A program made the position numbers and the translations under genes. This document shows, piece after piece, positions 5,765 to 13,418 of a stretch of 13,418 nucleotides of DNA (its first letter is position 1; every line of letters begins with the position of its first letter). Location of the stretch: NCBI GenBank assembly GCA_947254705.1, contig CAMYCX010000030.1, forward strand, positions 1 through 13,418. Reading direction: 5' to 3'. A model generated the notes under the pieces. It was not told where the DNA came from and did no database searches. It saw nothing but the letters and a program-made list of their open reading frames with translations. The DNA is from an uncultured Veillonellaceae bacterium (GTDB lineage Bacteria; Bacillota; Negativicutes; Veillonellales; Negativicoccaceae).

Positions 5765-7957
5765 ATGGACTATTTAGAAACATTAAATGACAAGCAACAG
5801 GAAGCTGTTTTAGCGACATCCGGACCACTACTGATTTTAGCGGGGGCAGGATCGGGGAAGACTAAGGCCCTGACTTGTCGTATTGCTCGCTTGCTGGATG
5901 AAGGTGTATCTCCACATGCAATTTTGGCGATCACATTTACCAATAAAGCGGCAAAAGAAATGAAAGAACGTGTTGTTGATTTGGTCGGTCCGATGGCGCA
6001 GCAGATGTGGATCAGCACATTCCATTCATTTGGGGCGCGATTTTTGCGGCGAGAAATCGGGGCCATTTCGCCATATACCAATCAGTTTACGATTTATGAT
6101 GCACAGGACACCAAACAAGTAATCAAAAGCATTTTGCGTGAGCAAAATTTAGATGATAAACAGTTTCAACCAAGCGCGATACAAAATCGTATTTCTAATG
6201 CAAAAAACGGATTAATGTCAGCATCTGATATGCACACAGTGGCAGAGGATTTTTATGCCGGCAAAGTAGCAGATGTGTACGCACAATACGAACAGGTTTT
6301 GCAAGCTAATAATGCGTTAGATTTTGATGATTTGTTACTGTTGCCGGTGCAGCTGTTGCAACAGAACGAGGCACTAAGAAAAAACTATCGACAAAGATTT
6401 CGTTATATATTAATTGATGAATATCAAGATACCAATCATGCACAATACGTGTTGGCGCGAATGCTGGTCGGACCAGAGGAAAATATATGTGTGGTTGGTG
6501 ACGTTGATCAAAGTATTTATTCATGGCGCGGAGCGGATATTCAAAATATTATTGATTTTCAACAAGACTATCCGTCCGCGAAGGTAATTAAGCTTGAGCA
6601 AAATTATCGTTCGACAAAAACGATTCTGACGGCAGCAAATGAGATAATTCGACATAATTCGAATCGTCCGCCTAAAAAGTTATGGACAAATAGTGATAGC
6701 GGCGAAAAAATTTGTTATTTTGAGGCGATGACTGAGCGTGATGAAGCACAATTCGTAGCGGCTGAAGTTAACCAATTAATCACCGAAGGTGCAGCCCATG
6801 GAGACATCGCGGTCTTATATCGTACGAATGCACAGTCACGCGCGATTGAAGAATCATTTGTTCGCAGCGGAATACCGTATACGATTGTCGGCGGTACAAG
6901 GTTTTATGATCGGCAAGAAATCAAAGATATTATGGCCTATCTCCGTGCGTTACAAAATCCGCGTGACGATGTCAGTGTCAAGCGAATTATCAACATCCCT
7001 AAACGCGGGATCGGCACAACGACGGTAGAGCGACTGGAAAGTTATGCCGCAGAACGGGAGATATCTTTTTTTGAGGCCATCATGGAAGCCTCATCGGTTT
7101 CTGGCTTAGGAGCACAGGCAGAATACAAAGTGTCTCTATTCGGCTCCTTTTTGTTGGAAATGATGAATGTAGCGGCAACAGGGTCAGTGTCCGATTTATT
7201 GGAAGTGGTGTTGACGAAAACGGACTATATTTCTTCTCTTTTAAACGCTAAGGATCAAAAAGGCGAAAGTCGTGTAGAAAATGTAGGAGAATTGGTATCG
7301 GTCGCTAAGGAATTTGATGAGGAGCAAGGTGGTACATTGACGGAGTTTTTGGAAGAGTCCGCATTGATCAATGATGTCGATCAATATGATAATCAAGCAA
7401 CGCGGGTAACGTTGATGACTTTGCACAGCGCTAAGGGATTGGAGTTCCCCGTGGTGTTCTTAATCGGTATGGATGAAGGATTATTTCCGCATGCACGGAC
7501 ATTTTTGGACGAGTCAGAATTGGAAGAAGAGCGACGTTTGTGTTATGTAGGGGTTACACGGGCGGAGCGGCGACTGTACTTAACTCATGCAGGCATGAGA
7601 ACTACTTTTGGTACAACAACACCGTATTTGCCGAGTCGCTTCTTGACGGAGATTCCGGAAGATTTAGTGGAAACGCGAACTCCGAAACATTCTTCGGACT
7701 GGCAGGGACAATCACATCGCGATCGGGAAAGTCGGCACACTATTTCAGGGCTGTCAATGGTGCATCAAGGTCCCAAACCAAAGTCAACTGCCCGATATGA
7801 TTGGCGGGTGGGGGATCGTGTCAGACATGCAAAATGGGGCATCGGCACAGTATTGGAGGTGCGGGGTGAAGGAGAACGTATGCAATTGCAGCTGGAGTTT
7901 CCTACACAAGGAACTCGGTTGGTAATGGTTAAATTCGCGCCGCTGACAAAGGAGTAA
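5765..7957 (+). CDS. pcrA: ATP-dependent 3'-5' DNA helicase PcrA (UvrD/Rep family, SF1A)
   Basis: PcrA is the essential Firmicute counterpart of UvrD; it unwinds DNA in repair, clears RecA and stalled RNA polymerase, and helps rolling-circle plasmid replication. The 730-aa protein carries all SF1A motifs in order: Q-motif region LNDKQQEAV (7-15), Walker A AGAGSGKT with K32, Walker B DEYQDTN at 218-224, motif III GDVDQSIYSWRGAD, motif IV LEQNYRST, motif V TLMTLHSAKGLEFPVV, and motif VI CYVGVTRAERR with arginine finger R599. The C-terminal 50 residues (about 678-730, WRVGDRVRHAKWGIGTVLEV) form the Tudor-like domain that contacts RNA polymerase in PcrA/UvrD. The ATG at 5765 is preceded only by a weak GGGG (5756-5759). 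It sits right behind the ppaC terminator, so its own promoter or read-through must drive it. ligA starts 3 nt after its stop. Confidence 0.96.
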   Translation: MDYLETLNDKQQEAVLATSGPLLILAGAGSGKTKALTCRIARLLDEGVSPHAILAITFTNKAAKEMKERVVDLVGPMAQQMWISTFHSFGARFLRREIGAISPYTNQFTIYDAQDTKQVIKSILREQNLDDKQFQPSAIQNRISNAKNGLMSASDMHTVAEDFYAGKVADVYAQYEQVLQANNALDFDDLLLLPVQLLQQNEALRKNYRQRFRYILIDEYQDTNHAQYVLARMLVGPEENICVVGDVDQSIYSWRGADIQNIIDFQQDYPSAKVIKLEQNYRSTKTILTAANEIIRHNSNRPPKKLWTNSDSGEKICYFEAMTERDEAQFVAAEVNQLITEGAAHGDIAVLYRTNAQSRAIEESFVRSGIPYTIVGGTRFYDRQEIKDIMAYLRALQNPRDDVSVKRIINIPKRGIGTTTVERLESYAAEREISFFEAIMEASSVSGLGAQAEYKVSLFGSFLLEMMNVAATGSVSDLLEVVLTKTDYISSLLNAKDQKGESRVENVGELVSVAKEFDEEQGGTLTEFLEESALINDVDQYDNQATRVTLMTLHSAKGLEFPVVFLIGMDEGLFPHARTFLDESELEEERRLCYVGVTRAERRLYLTHAGMRTTFGTTTPYLPSRFLTEIPEDLVETRTPKHSSDWQGQSHRDRESRHTISGLSMVHQGPKPKSTARYDWRVGDRVRHAKWGIGTVLEVRGEGERMQLQLEFPTQGTRLVMVKFAPLTKE

Positions 7958-7960
7958 ATA

Positions 7961-9961
7961 ATGTCAGAACAAAATGAAGAATTGCGTGTCCGTCAACTAC
8001 AACACGAATTATTGCATCATAGCTATTCATACTATGTAATGGATGATCCGGAAATCACAGATTATGAGTATGACCGTTTGTATCGGGAACTGGTTGACTT
8101 AGAGGCAAAGCATCCTGATTTAATTACGCCGGATTCTCCGACTCAACGTGTCGGGAGACTGGCATCATCTACATTTATAAAAGTACAGCACGCATCGCCG
8201 ATGCTTAGCTTGAGCAATGCGTTTAATATGGAGGAAGTTCGAGCGTTTGTGCTACGTGCAAAAGAGGACTTGGGAGAGCCTGTACCGGCAATGGTGACTG
8301 AACTTAAAATTGATGGCTTGGCAGTAAATTTGGTATATGAAAACGGCTATTTGGTACGCTGTATTACTCGAGGTGACGGTCGAGTCGGCGAGGATATTAC
8401 AGCAAATGTCAAAACCATTCGTGAAATTCCTTGGCATTTGGCGGATGTTCCCGCGCATTGGGAAGTGCGGGGAGAGGTATATATGCCACGGGAGGCATTT
8501 GCTGCGTTGAATCGTGAGCGTGATGAATCAGGTGAGGCGCCTTTTGCTAATTGTCGAAATGCCGCAGCAGGGTCTTTACGCCAGACAAATCCGAAAATAA
8601 CTGCGCGCCGTCGGCTTGGCTTTTTTGCATATGCATTAGGTACACCGATGACGGCTGGGATTCAATCACAAGAAGAATTGTTGTATCGCTTGGAAAAGGA
8701 TGGATTCCCTGTTAATCCGCATCATCGACTTTGCCGGACGATAGAAGAGATTAAGCAGCAAATTCAGTATTGGGAGCATGCACGACATGATTTGCCGTAT
8801 GATACGGACGGGCTGGTTGTTAAGGTCAATGATTTCTATTTGCAAGAACGCCTTGGCGCAACAAGTAAAGATCCGCGATGGGCAATTGCGTACAAGTATC
8901 CTCCGGAACAAGCGACAACATGTGTGAAACGAATTGTTGTCACGGTGGGACGGACTGGGGTTTTGACTCCGTCGGCTGATTTAGATCCGGTATGGTTGGC
9001 AGGGACATTGGTTCGGCGAGCAACATTGCATAATGCGGATTATATCGCAGCAAAAGACGTGCGTGTCGGAGATACCGTGGTTGTACATAAAGCGGGAGAA
9101 ATTATTCCTGAAATTGTGAAGGTTTGTACGGATCGAAGAACAGGGATGGAAATCGTATTTAAAATGCCGACCGAATGTCCTGTTTGCGGAAGTCCTACGG
9201 TAAGGAGCGAGGAGGCTGCTTATCGTTGCTCAAACCCACATTGTTCGGGAGTGATGAGAGAGAGACTGATTCATTTTGCGTCGAGAGATGCAATGAATAT
9301 TGATGGATTAGGGCCGGCGGTAGTAGATCGACTTCTTGAAGAAAAATGGATTATTGACCCTGCCGATTATTATAATCTGACAGTGGAGAAGTTGATGGAG
9401 CTGCCTTTGTTTGGAGAGAAACGAGCCCAAAATTTAGTGGCAGCCATCCAAGCCAGCAAAAAGAGAGGATTAGGCCGGGTGCTGTTTGCACTGGGGATTC
9501 GTTTTGTCGGTACAAAGGCGGCAGACCTAGTGGCGGAAGCATATCCTACGATTGAAAAAGTCATGGATGCAACGGTAGAAGAACTTAGTGCAATTGAAGG
9601 GATCGGTGATAAAACTGCGGCTACGCTATACGCCTATTTGCATGAGTCAGAAACGGATAAATTGTTACAGCGATTGGCGGAGGCAGGAGTAGAGTTGACT
9701 CAGACGAGCTCTGCACGTGTCGCAGATGGCGTTTTTGCGGGCGAACGGGTGGTACTGACGGGGAAACTCGAGCACTATACTCGCAATGAAGCGAAGGAAA
9801 AAATTGAAAACGAAGGTGGTACAGTGCTTTCGGCTATCAGCGGAAACGTGACTTTGGTGATCGCCGGTGCAGATGCAGGAAGCAAGCTCATCAAGGCACA
9901 AAAACTTGGTATTAAAATTTGGTCGGAAACGGACTTTCAATCTGTGTTGGCGGTCAAGTAG
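7961..9961 (+). CDS. ligA: NAD-dependent DNA ligase LigA
   Basis: LigA seals nicks between Okazaki fragments and during repair, using NAD+ as the AMP donor. The 666-aa product has the complete bacterial architecture: Ia NMN-binding domain (about 1-70, with YYVMDDPEITDYEYD), adenylation domain with the AMP-accepting K116 in ELKIDG, OB fold (about 320-400, with GRTGVLTPSADLDPV), zinc finger with C406, C409, C423 and C428, helix-hairpin-helix repeats (about 440-580, including IEGIGDKTAATL) and a C-terminal BRCT domain (about 590-666, GERVVLTGKLEHYTRNEAKEKIE). The start follows AAAGGAG (7948-7954), which lies at the end of pcrA; the 3-nt gap implies co-transcription and probably translational coupling with pcrA, a gene order seen in many Firmicutes. 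Length and all key residues look intact. Confidence 0.97.
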   Translation: MSEQNEELRVRQLQHELLHHSYSYYVMDDPEITDYEYDRLYRELVDLEAKHPDLITPDSPTQRVGRLASSTFIKVQHASPMLSLSNAFNMEEVRAFVLRAKEDLGEPVPAMVTELKIDGLAVNLVYENGYLVRCITRGDGRVGEDITANVKTIREIPWHLADVPAHWEVRGEVYMPREAFAALNRERDESGEAPFANCRNAAAGSLRQTNPKITARRRLGFFAYALGTPMTAGIQSQEELLYRLEKDGFPVNPHHRLCRTIEEIKQQIQYWEHARHDLPYDTDGLVVKVNDFYLQERLGATSKDPRWAIAYKYPPEQATTCVKRIVVTVGRTGVLTPSADLDPVWLAGTLVRRATLHNADYIAAKDVRVGDTVVVHKAGEIIPEIVKVCTDRRTGMEIVFKMPTECPVCGSPTVRSEEAAYRCSNPHCSGVMRERLIHFASRDAMNIDGLGPAVVDRLLEEKWIIDPADYYNLTVEKLMELPLFGEKRAQNLVAAIQASKKRGLGRVLFALGIRFVGTKAADLVAEAYPTIEKVMDATVEELSAIEGIGDKTAATLYAYLHESETDKLLQRLAEAGVELTQTSSARVADGVFAGERVVLTGKLEHYTRNEAKEKIENEGGTVLSAISGNVTLVIAGADAGSKLIKAQKLGIKIWSETDFQSVLAVK

Positions 9962-9987
9962 CGATAGAATGTGGAGCAGGTGCAGTG

Positions 9988-9996
9988 TGCTATAAT
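9988..9996 (+). promoter_or_regulatory. Extended -10 promoter for gatCAB
   Basis: TGC directly followed by a perfect TATAAT (9991-9996) makes a consensus extended -10 element. No TTGACA-like hexamer is seen 16-18 nt upstream. It lies 27 nt after the ligA stop codon. Transcription would start near 10003, giving a leader of about 15 nt before the gatC ATG. The gat genes could thus be transcribed apart from pcrA-ligA, although no terminator is seen between ligA and gatC. Confidence 0.6.
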
Positions 9997-10004
9997 AGAA
10001 AAAT

Positions 10005-10012
10005 AGGAGGGG
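10005..10012 (+). promoter_or_regulatory. Ribosome binding site that fixes the gatC start
   Basis: AGGAGGGG lies 5 nt before the ATG at 10018. It decides the start of gatC: the frame stays open upstream to a possible start at 9919, inside the end of ligA, but that start would also lie upstream of the predicted promoter. Confidence 0.85.
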
Positions 10013-10017
10013 CATAC

Positions 10018-10302
10018 ATGAAACTGACAGCAGAGGAATTGGCAAAGGTAGCTCATTTATCCCGTTTGGATTGGTCGAAGCAAGCAGCGGCTGATATCGG
10101 GGATTCGCTGGATGCGATTTTGACGTACATGGAAACATTAAATGAAGTAAATACGGAGGAGGTTGCGTCTACCGTACATGCGGTTGAATTACAAAATGTA
10201 TGGCGTGAAGATAAACCACAACCGTCATTGTGTCATGAGGATGCTTTGCGAAATGCACCGGAACGCAACGAAGAGTATTTTAAAGTACCTAAGGTGATAT
10301 AG
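10018..10302 (+). CDS. gatC: Asp-tRNA(Asn)/Glu-tRNA(Gln) amidotransferase subunit C
   Basis: GatC is the small subunit that wraps around GatA and GatB and stabilises the heterotrimer. Starting at the ATG at 10018 the protein is 94 aa, the normal size. It begins MKLTAEELAKVAHLSRLDW, which matches the GatC N-terminal signature (a short helix with xxVxxLARL-like pattern), and has the central LDAILTYMETLNEVNTEEV segment and a C-terminal RNAPERNEEYFKVPKVI tail that is typical of the family. A strong Shine-Dalgarno at 10005-10012 and a perfect extended -10 just before it support this start. The frame remains open for 33 more codons upstream, but those residues have no GatC character. The gatA ribosome binding site AGGAGG (10301-10306) overlaps the gatC stop. 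Confidence 0.95.
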   Translation: MKLTAEELAKVAHLSRLDWSKQAAADIGDSLDAILTYMETLNEVNTEEVASTVHAVELQNVWREDKPQPSLCHEDALRNAPERNEEYFKVPKVI

Positions 10303-10311
10303 GAGGAAGGC

Positions 10312-11772
10312 ATGAAAGGGTTTACGATTCATGAATGTCATCAGCGCTTGGTGAATAAAGAAATATCAGCTGTTGAATTAACGCAGATAATAATAACACA
10401 AAAAGAGAAAACCGAATCGAAAATACATGCGTATTTGTCCGATTCGCATGAAACGGCAATGGTGACAGCGGCAGCAGTAGACGCAAAAATTGCACAAGGC
10501 AAATTGATTAGTCCCCTCGCCGGTGTTCCCGGAGCAATTAAAGACAATATGTGTATTGTTGGGGAACCTACAACCGCAGCATCACGTATGCTGGAGAATT
10601 TTGTTGCGCCGTATGATGCCACTGTCATCACTAAATTAAAGCAATGTGACTTGATTTCCTTAGGAAAACTGAATATGGATGAATTTGCCATGGGGAGCTC
10701 CACAGAAAATTCAGCGTTCGGAGCAACCCGTAATCCTTGGAATACGGATCATGTTCCCGGCGGGTCGAGCGGTGGTAGCGCAGCAGCGGTAGCGGCAGGC
10801 AGTGCACTGTGGACATTAGGATCCGATACTGGGGGATCGATTCGTCAACCGGCGTCATATTGTGGTGTAGTCGGGTTGAAGCCGACATATGGTAGAGTAT
10901 CTCGTTATGGATTATTAGCCTTTTCTTCGTCATTGGATCAAATTGGGCCGCTGACACAGGATGTGCGTGATTGTGCTTTAGTGATGAATGTAATCAGTGG
11001 ACATGATTTGAAAGACTCGACCAGCATTCCGACTGATGTTCCCGATTATACGAAATCTCTAGTGTCCGATGTAAAAGGATTGCGAATTGGTATTCCACAA
11101 GAATTTTTCGGTGAAGGCATTACATCTCCTGTCAAAGAAGCAGTTGAACAAGCACTACGGTATTACGAGTCGCATGGGGCTATATTGGTACCCGTTTCAT
11201 TGCCACGAGCGAAATATGCAATCGCGGCATACTATATTATTGCACCTGCGGAGGCCAGTTCTAATTTGGCACGTTATGACGGGGTCAGCTATGGCTTGCG
11301 TGTTGATGCGGATAACTTGATGGATATGTACAAAAAAACGCGTAGTGAGGGATTCGGTTCGGAAGTTAAACGAAGAATTATGCTCGGTACTTATGTATTG
11401 AGCGCAGGTTATTATGACGCATATTATTTAAAGGCGTTGAAGGTCAGGACTTTGATTAAAGAGGACTTTGCTAAAGCGTTTGAAAATGTGGATGTGATGA
11501 TTACGCCGACGGTGCCGGACACGGCTTTTCGCTTTGGTGAGAAAATCAATGATCCGCTGGAGATGTATATGGAAGATGTATGTACGGTGCCTGTGAATCT
11601 TGCAGGAATTCCGGCTATTAGTATTCCGTGCGGGGAGTCAGAAGGGTTGCCGATTGGGATGCAGATTATTGGCCCGAACCTGTCGGAAGAGCTGTTGTTG
11701 CGAGTAGCGTATACATTTGAAGCGGGTCATCCGGAATATACTTGCATGTTGAGTAAGGAGGCCATGGGATGA
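10312..11772 (+). CDS. gatA: Asp-tRNA(Asn)/Glu-tRNA(Gln) amidotransferase subunit A
   Basis: GatA is the glutaminase subunit: it frees ammonia from glutamine (or asparagine) and channels it to GatB, so that misacylated Glu-tRNA(Gln) or Asp-tRNA(Asn) becomes Gln-tRNA(Gln) or Asn-tRNA(Asn). The 486-aa product carries the amidase signature, with the Ser-cisSer-Lys triad visible as K77 (GAIKDN), S152 (PGGSSGGS) and S176 (GSDTGGSIRQPA), two residues below S. aureus GatA K79, S154 and S178. The stretch VGLKPTYGRVSRYGL that follows is also typical. The start has AGGAGG at 10301-10306, 5 nt ahead of the ATG. Its last bases overlap gatB by 4 nt (ATGA, 11769-11772), which fits equal production of subunits by translational coupling. 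Confidence 0.97.
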   Translation: MKGFTIHECHQRLVNKEISAVELTQIIITQKEKTESKIHAYLSDSHETAMVTAAAVDAKIAQGKLISPLAGVPGAIKDNMCIVGEPTTAASRMLENFVAPYDATVITKLKQCDLISLGKLNMDEFAMGSSTENSAFGATRNPWNTDHVPGGSSGGSAAAVAAGSALWTLGSDTGGSIRQPASYCGVVGLKPTYGRVSRYGLLAFSSSLDQIGPLTQDVRDCALVMNVISGHDLKDSTSIPTDVPDYTKSLVSDVKGLRIGIPQEFFGEGITSPVKEAVEQALRYYESHGAILVPVSLPRAKYAIAAYYIIAPAEASSNLARYDGVSYGLRVDADNLMDMYKKTRSEGFGSEVKRRIMLGTYVLSAGYYDAYYLKALKVRTLIKEDFAKAFENVDVMITPTVPDTAFRFGEKINDPLEMYMEDVCTVPVNLAGIPAISIPCGESEGLPIGMQIIGPNLSEELLLRVAYTFEAGHPEYTCMLSKEAMG

Positions 11773-13214
11773 AGTACGAAAGTGTCATCGGTCTGGAAGT
11801 CCATACAGAGTTGAAAACAAAGACAAAGATATTTTGCGGTTGTCGTGCAGAGTTCGGCGCAGCCCCGAATACCAATGTGTGCCCCGTGTGTCTAGGGTTA
11901 CCCGGTGTTTTGCCTGTGCTGAACCGCAAGGTGTTGGAATATGCGGTGCGTGTCGGCGTAGCGTTGAACTGTAAGATTGCGAATTTTACTAAATTTGACC
12001 GTAAAAACTATTATTATCCGGATCTACCCAAAAACTTTCAAACATCACAGTATGACCTTCCGATTGCGGAACATGGATATTTGGATATTGAAGTGGACGG
12101 GCAAGTACGGCGCATTGGAATTACACGGATTCACATGGAAGAAGATGCGGGCAAGTTGGTGCATAGTGGGGAAACGATTACGACCTCGGATCATTCATTT
12201 GTAGATTATAACCGCACGGGAGTGCCGCTTTTGGAAATCGTTTCTGAGCCGGACTTGAGAACTGCGGCAGAGGCGCGTGCATATATGGAAAAACTACGCT
12301 CCATTTTAGAATACTTGGATGTGTCGGATTGTAAAATGGAAGAAGGCAGTTTGCGTTGTGATGCCAATGTATCGGTACGAGAAGTTGGTGCGAAGCAGTT
12401 AGGGACAAAAGTAGAGATGAAAAATATCAACTCTATTCGCGGGGTCGAACGCAGTATCGAATATGAAGCACAACGGCAGGCGGAAGCGGTGGAGGACGGA
12501 GAGGTCATCGTACAAGAAACACGAACTTGGGATGAGACAGCTGGCATAACCAGATCAATGCGTTCTAAAGAAGAGGCAAATGACTATCGGTATTTTCCTG
12601 AACCTGACTTGGTTCCATTCACTATTGAGGATGAATATATTGAACAAGCACGCCGTAATTTGCCGGAGCTTCCGGATGCAAAGAGGGAACGATTGATTCG
12701 TGATTACGGTCTGTCTTTATATGATGCAGAACAAATTACAGCACAAAAAGATTTAGCGGACTATTTTGATGAAACCGTTGCTATCGGGGCTGATGCGAAA
12801 GAGGTGACCAATTGGCTGATTGGAGATTTTGCGCGTTTTGCAAATGAGTTTCAGGTGCGAGCAAAGCAGGCTCCGGTCCAACCGAAACAGTTGGCGGGAA
12901 TGCTCGCGAAAGTTAATGACGGAACACTTTCTGGCAGAATTGCAAAGTCGGTATTTGAAGAGATGTGGCATACCGGCAAGACGGCAGAGTCTATTATTGA
13001 AGAGAAAGGTCTACGACAAATTTCGGATACGGGGGCATTGGAAACCATTATCCGAGAGATAATTGCTGCGAACCCTCAGTCAGTCCAAGACTTCCAAGCC
13101 GGCAAAAAGAAAGCAGTTGGATTTTTAGTCGGACAAACAATGAAAGCAACTAAAGGTAAGGCGAATCCACAACTTGTGAATCAGTTGTTGATGAACCTGT
13201 TGGAAGAGATATGA
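11769..13214 (+). CDS. gatB: Asp-tRNA(Asn)/Glu-tRNA(Gln) amidotransferase subunit B
   Basis: GatB binds the misacylated tRNA, activates the side-chain carboxylate with ATP and transfers the ammonia delivered from GatA. The 481-aa product begins with the family signature YESVIGLEVHTEL, followed by the structural zinc site C23, C25, C38 and C41 (FCGCRAEF ... NVCPVCLGLPG). The kinase-like core includes FDRKNYYYPDLPKNFQTSQYD (residues about 76-96), IHMEEDAGKL, DYNRTGVPLLEIVSEPD and VEMKNINS (about 214-221). The C-terminal helical YqeY-like tail, which recognises the tRNA elbow, ends with the typical GFLVGQTMKATKGKANP motif (from about 448). The AAGGAGG at 11755-11761 lies in the end of gatA, 7 nt before the ATG. 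GatCAB implies that this organism lacks GlnRS or AsnRS (or both) and makes these aminoacyl-tRNAs indirectly. Confidence 0.97.
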   Translation: MKYESVIGLEVHTELKTKTKIFCGCRAEFGAAPNTNVCPVCLGLPGVLPVLNRKVLEYAVRVGVALNCKIANFTKFDRKNYYYPDLPKNFQTSQYDLPIAEHGYLDIEVDGQVRRIGITRIHMEEDAGKLVHSGETITTSDHSFVDYNRTGVPLLEIVSEPDLRTAAEARAYMEKLRSILEYLDVSDCKMEEGSLRCDANVSVREVGAKQLGTKVEMKNINSIRGVERSIEYEAQRQAEAVEDGEVIVQETRTWDETAGITRSMRSKEEANDYRYFPEPDLVPFTIEDEYIEQARRNLPELPDAKRERLIRDYGLSLYDAEQITAQKDLADYFDETVAIGADAKEVTNWLIGDFARFANEFQVRAKQAPVQPKQLAGMLAKVNDGTLSGRIAKSVFEEMWHTGKTAESIIEEKGLRQISDTGALETIIREIIAANPQSVQDFQAGKKKAVGFLVGQTMKATKGKANPQLVNQLLMNLLEEI

Positions 13215-13234
13215 GTTGAATTGGGAGGGACGAT

Positions 13235-13418
13235 ATGACTGGATTTAATCATGGATCAGAGAACTCTCAGGGGGCACGAAAAATTTCTGATTTCGAGCAA
13301 CAGGAGTTTCAAGGCGTAACGTATGATGCTAACGGCGAACGGGAAAAAAGCATTGATGATTTGCTGCATGCAAACTGTTGGTTGCAGAACGGTCGCTGGA
13401 AAGCTATCGGTATTACCT
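13235..13418 (+). CDS. Unrecognised protein, N-terminal part only (cut by window end)
   Basis: I do not recognise this gene. An ATG at 13235 follows GGGAGG (13223-13228) with 6-nt spacing, 20 nt after the gatB stop, and the frame stays open for 61 codons to the window edge. The visible part begins MTGFNHGSENSQGARKISDF and is hydrophilic and acidic (EQQEF, DANGEREKSIDD), then turns to HANCWLQNGRWKAIGIT at the cut. No signal peptide, helix-turn-helix or metal motif is visible, though the hydrophobic turn at the very end might open a membrane segment beyond the edge. No terminator separates it from gatB, so it is probably the fourth gene of the gat operon. The strong ribosome binding site and the open frame make it a real gene; its function is unknown. 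Confidence 0.7.
   Translation, partial: MTGFNHGSENSQGARKISDFEQQEFQGVTYDANGEREKSIDDLLHANCWLQNGRWKAIGIT

Noticed and set aside
7540..7800. 86-codon plus-strand open frame inside pcrA
   Set aside because: It is in an alternative frame of a conserved helicase C-terminal region and has no independent start signals.
9665..10138. 157-codon minus-strand open frame over the ligA-gatC junction
   Set aside because: It is antisense to two well-supported genes, rich in Cys, Ser and His without a domain pattern, and would run through the gat promoter.
1..13418. CRISPR arrays, tRNA or rRNA genes, insertion sequences, defence or toxin-antitoxin systems
   Set aside because: Nearly all the window is filled by recognised housekeeping and efflux genes with short gaps; no regularly spaced repeats, tRNA-like TTCGA-loop segments or transposase frames were seen.

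Overview
The window reads as a chromosomal segment of a low-to-moderate-GC Firmicute that has an outer membrane, most likely a Negativicute (Veillonellaceae/Dialister/Megasphaera-like). Two things suggest this. The housekeeping genes are of Firmicute type: a DHH-family manganese pyrophosphatase, a PcrA-type helicase next to ligA, and gatCAB with strong AGGAGG ribosome binding sites. Beside them lies an RND-type tripartite pump whose adaptor has a lipoprotein signal, and such pumps normally work across a periplasm. The genus cannot be fixed from the sequence alone. All genes lie on the + strand.

Layout. Positions 13-45 are an Illumina Nextera transposase adapter, so the left end is a library artefact and the true genome starts at about 46. 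From 46 to 434 there is a 5'-truncated and apparently frame-disrupted TetR-type regulator. It overlaps by 4 nt the periplasmic adaptor gene (431-1582), which is followed by the inner-membrane RND transporter (1592-4693). A 13-bp hairpin (4723-4757) follows the pump. Next comes ppaC (4806-5726), with its own extended -10 promoter and an intrinsic terminator that overlaps its stop codon. Then pcrA (5765-7957) and ligA (7961-9961) are separated by 3 nt. The gatC-gatA-gatB operon follows (10018-13214), with a promoter between ligA and gatC. The start of an unrecognised gene (13235 onward) is cut by the right edge.

How the genes work together. The regulator, adaptor and pump form one efflux module; no outer-membrane channel gene is present here, so a TolC-like partner must be encoded elsewhere. 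PpaC hydrolyses the pyrophosphate released by biosynthetic reactions. PcrA and LigA serve DNA repair and replication. GatCAB amidates mischarged Glu-tRNA(Gln) and/or Asp-tRNA(Asn).

I did not find a new biological system. The most useful observations are the adapter at the left end, the disrupted N-terminus of the regulator beside it, two look-alike extended -10 promoters with very short leaders, an over-long open frame upstream of the real gatC start, and the unidentified gene after gatB.
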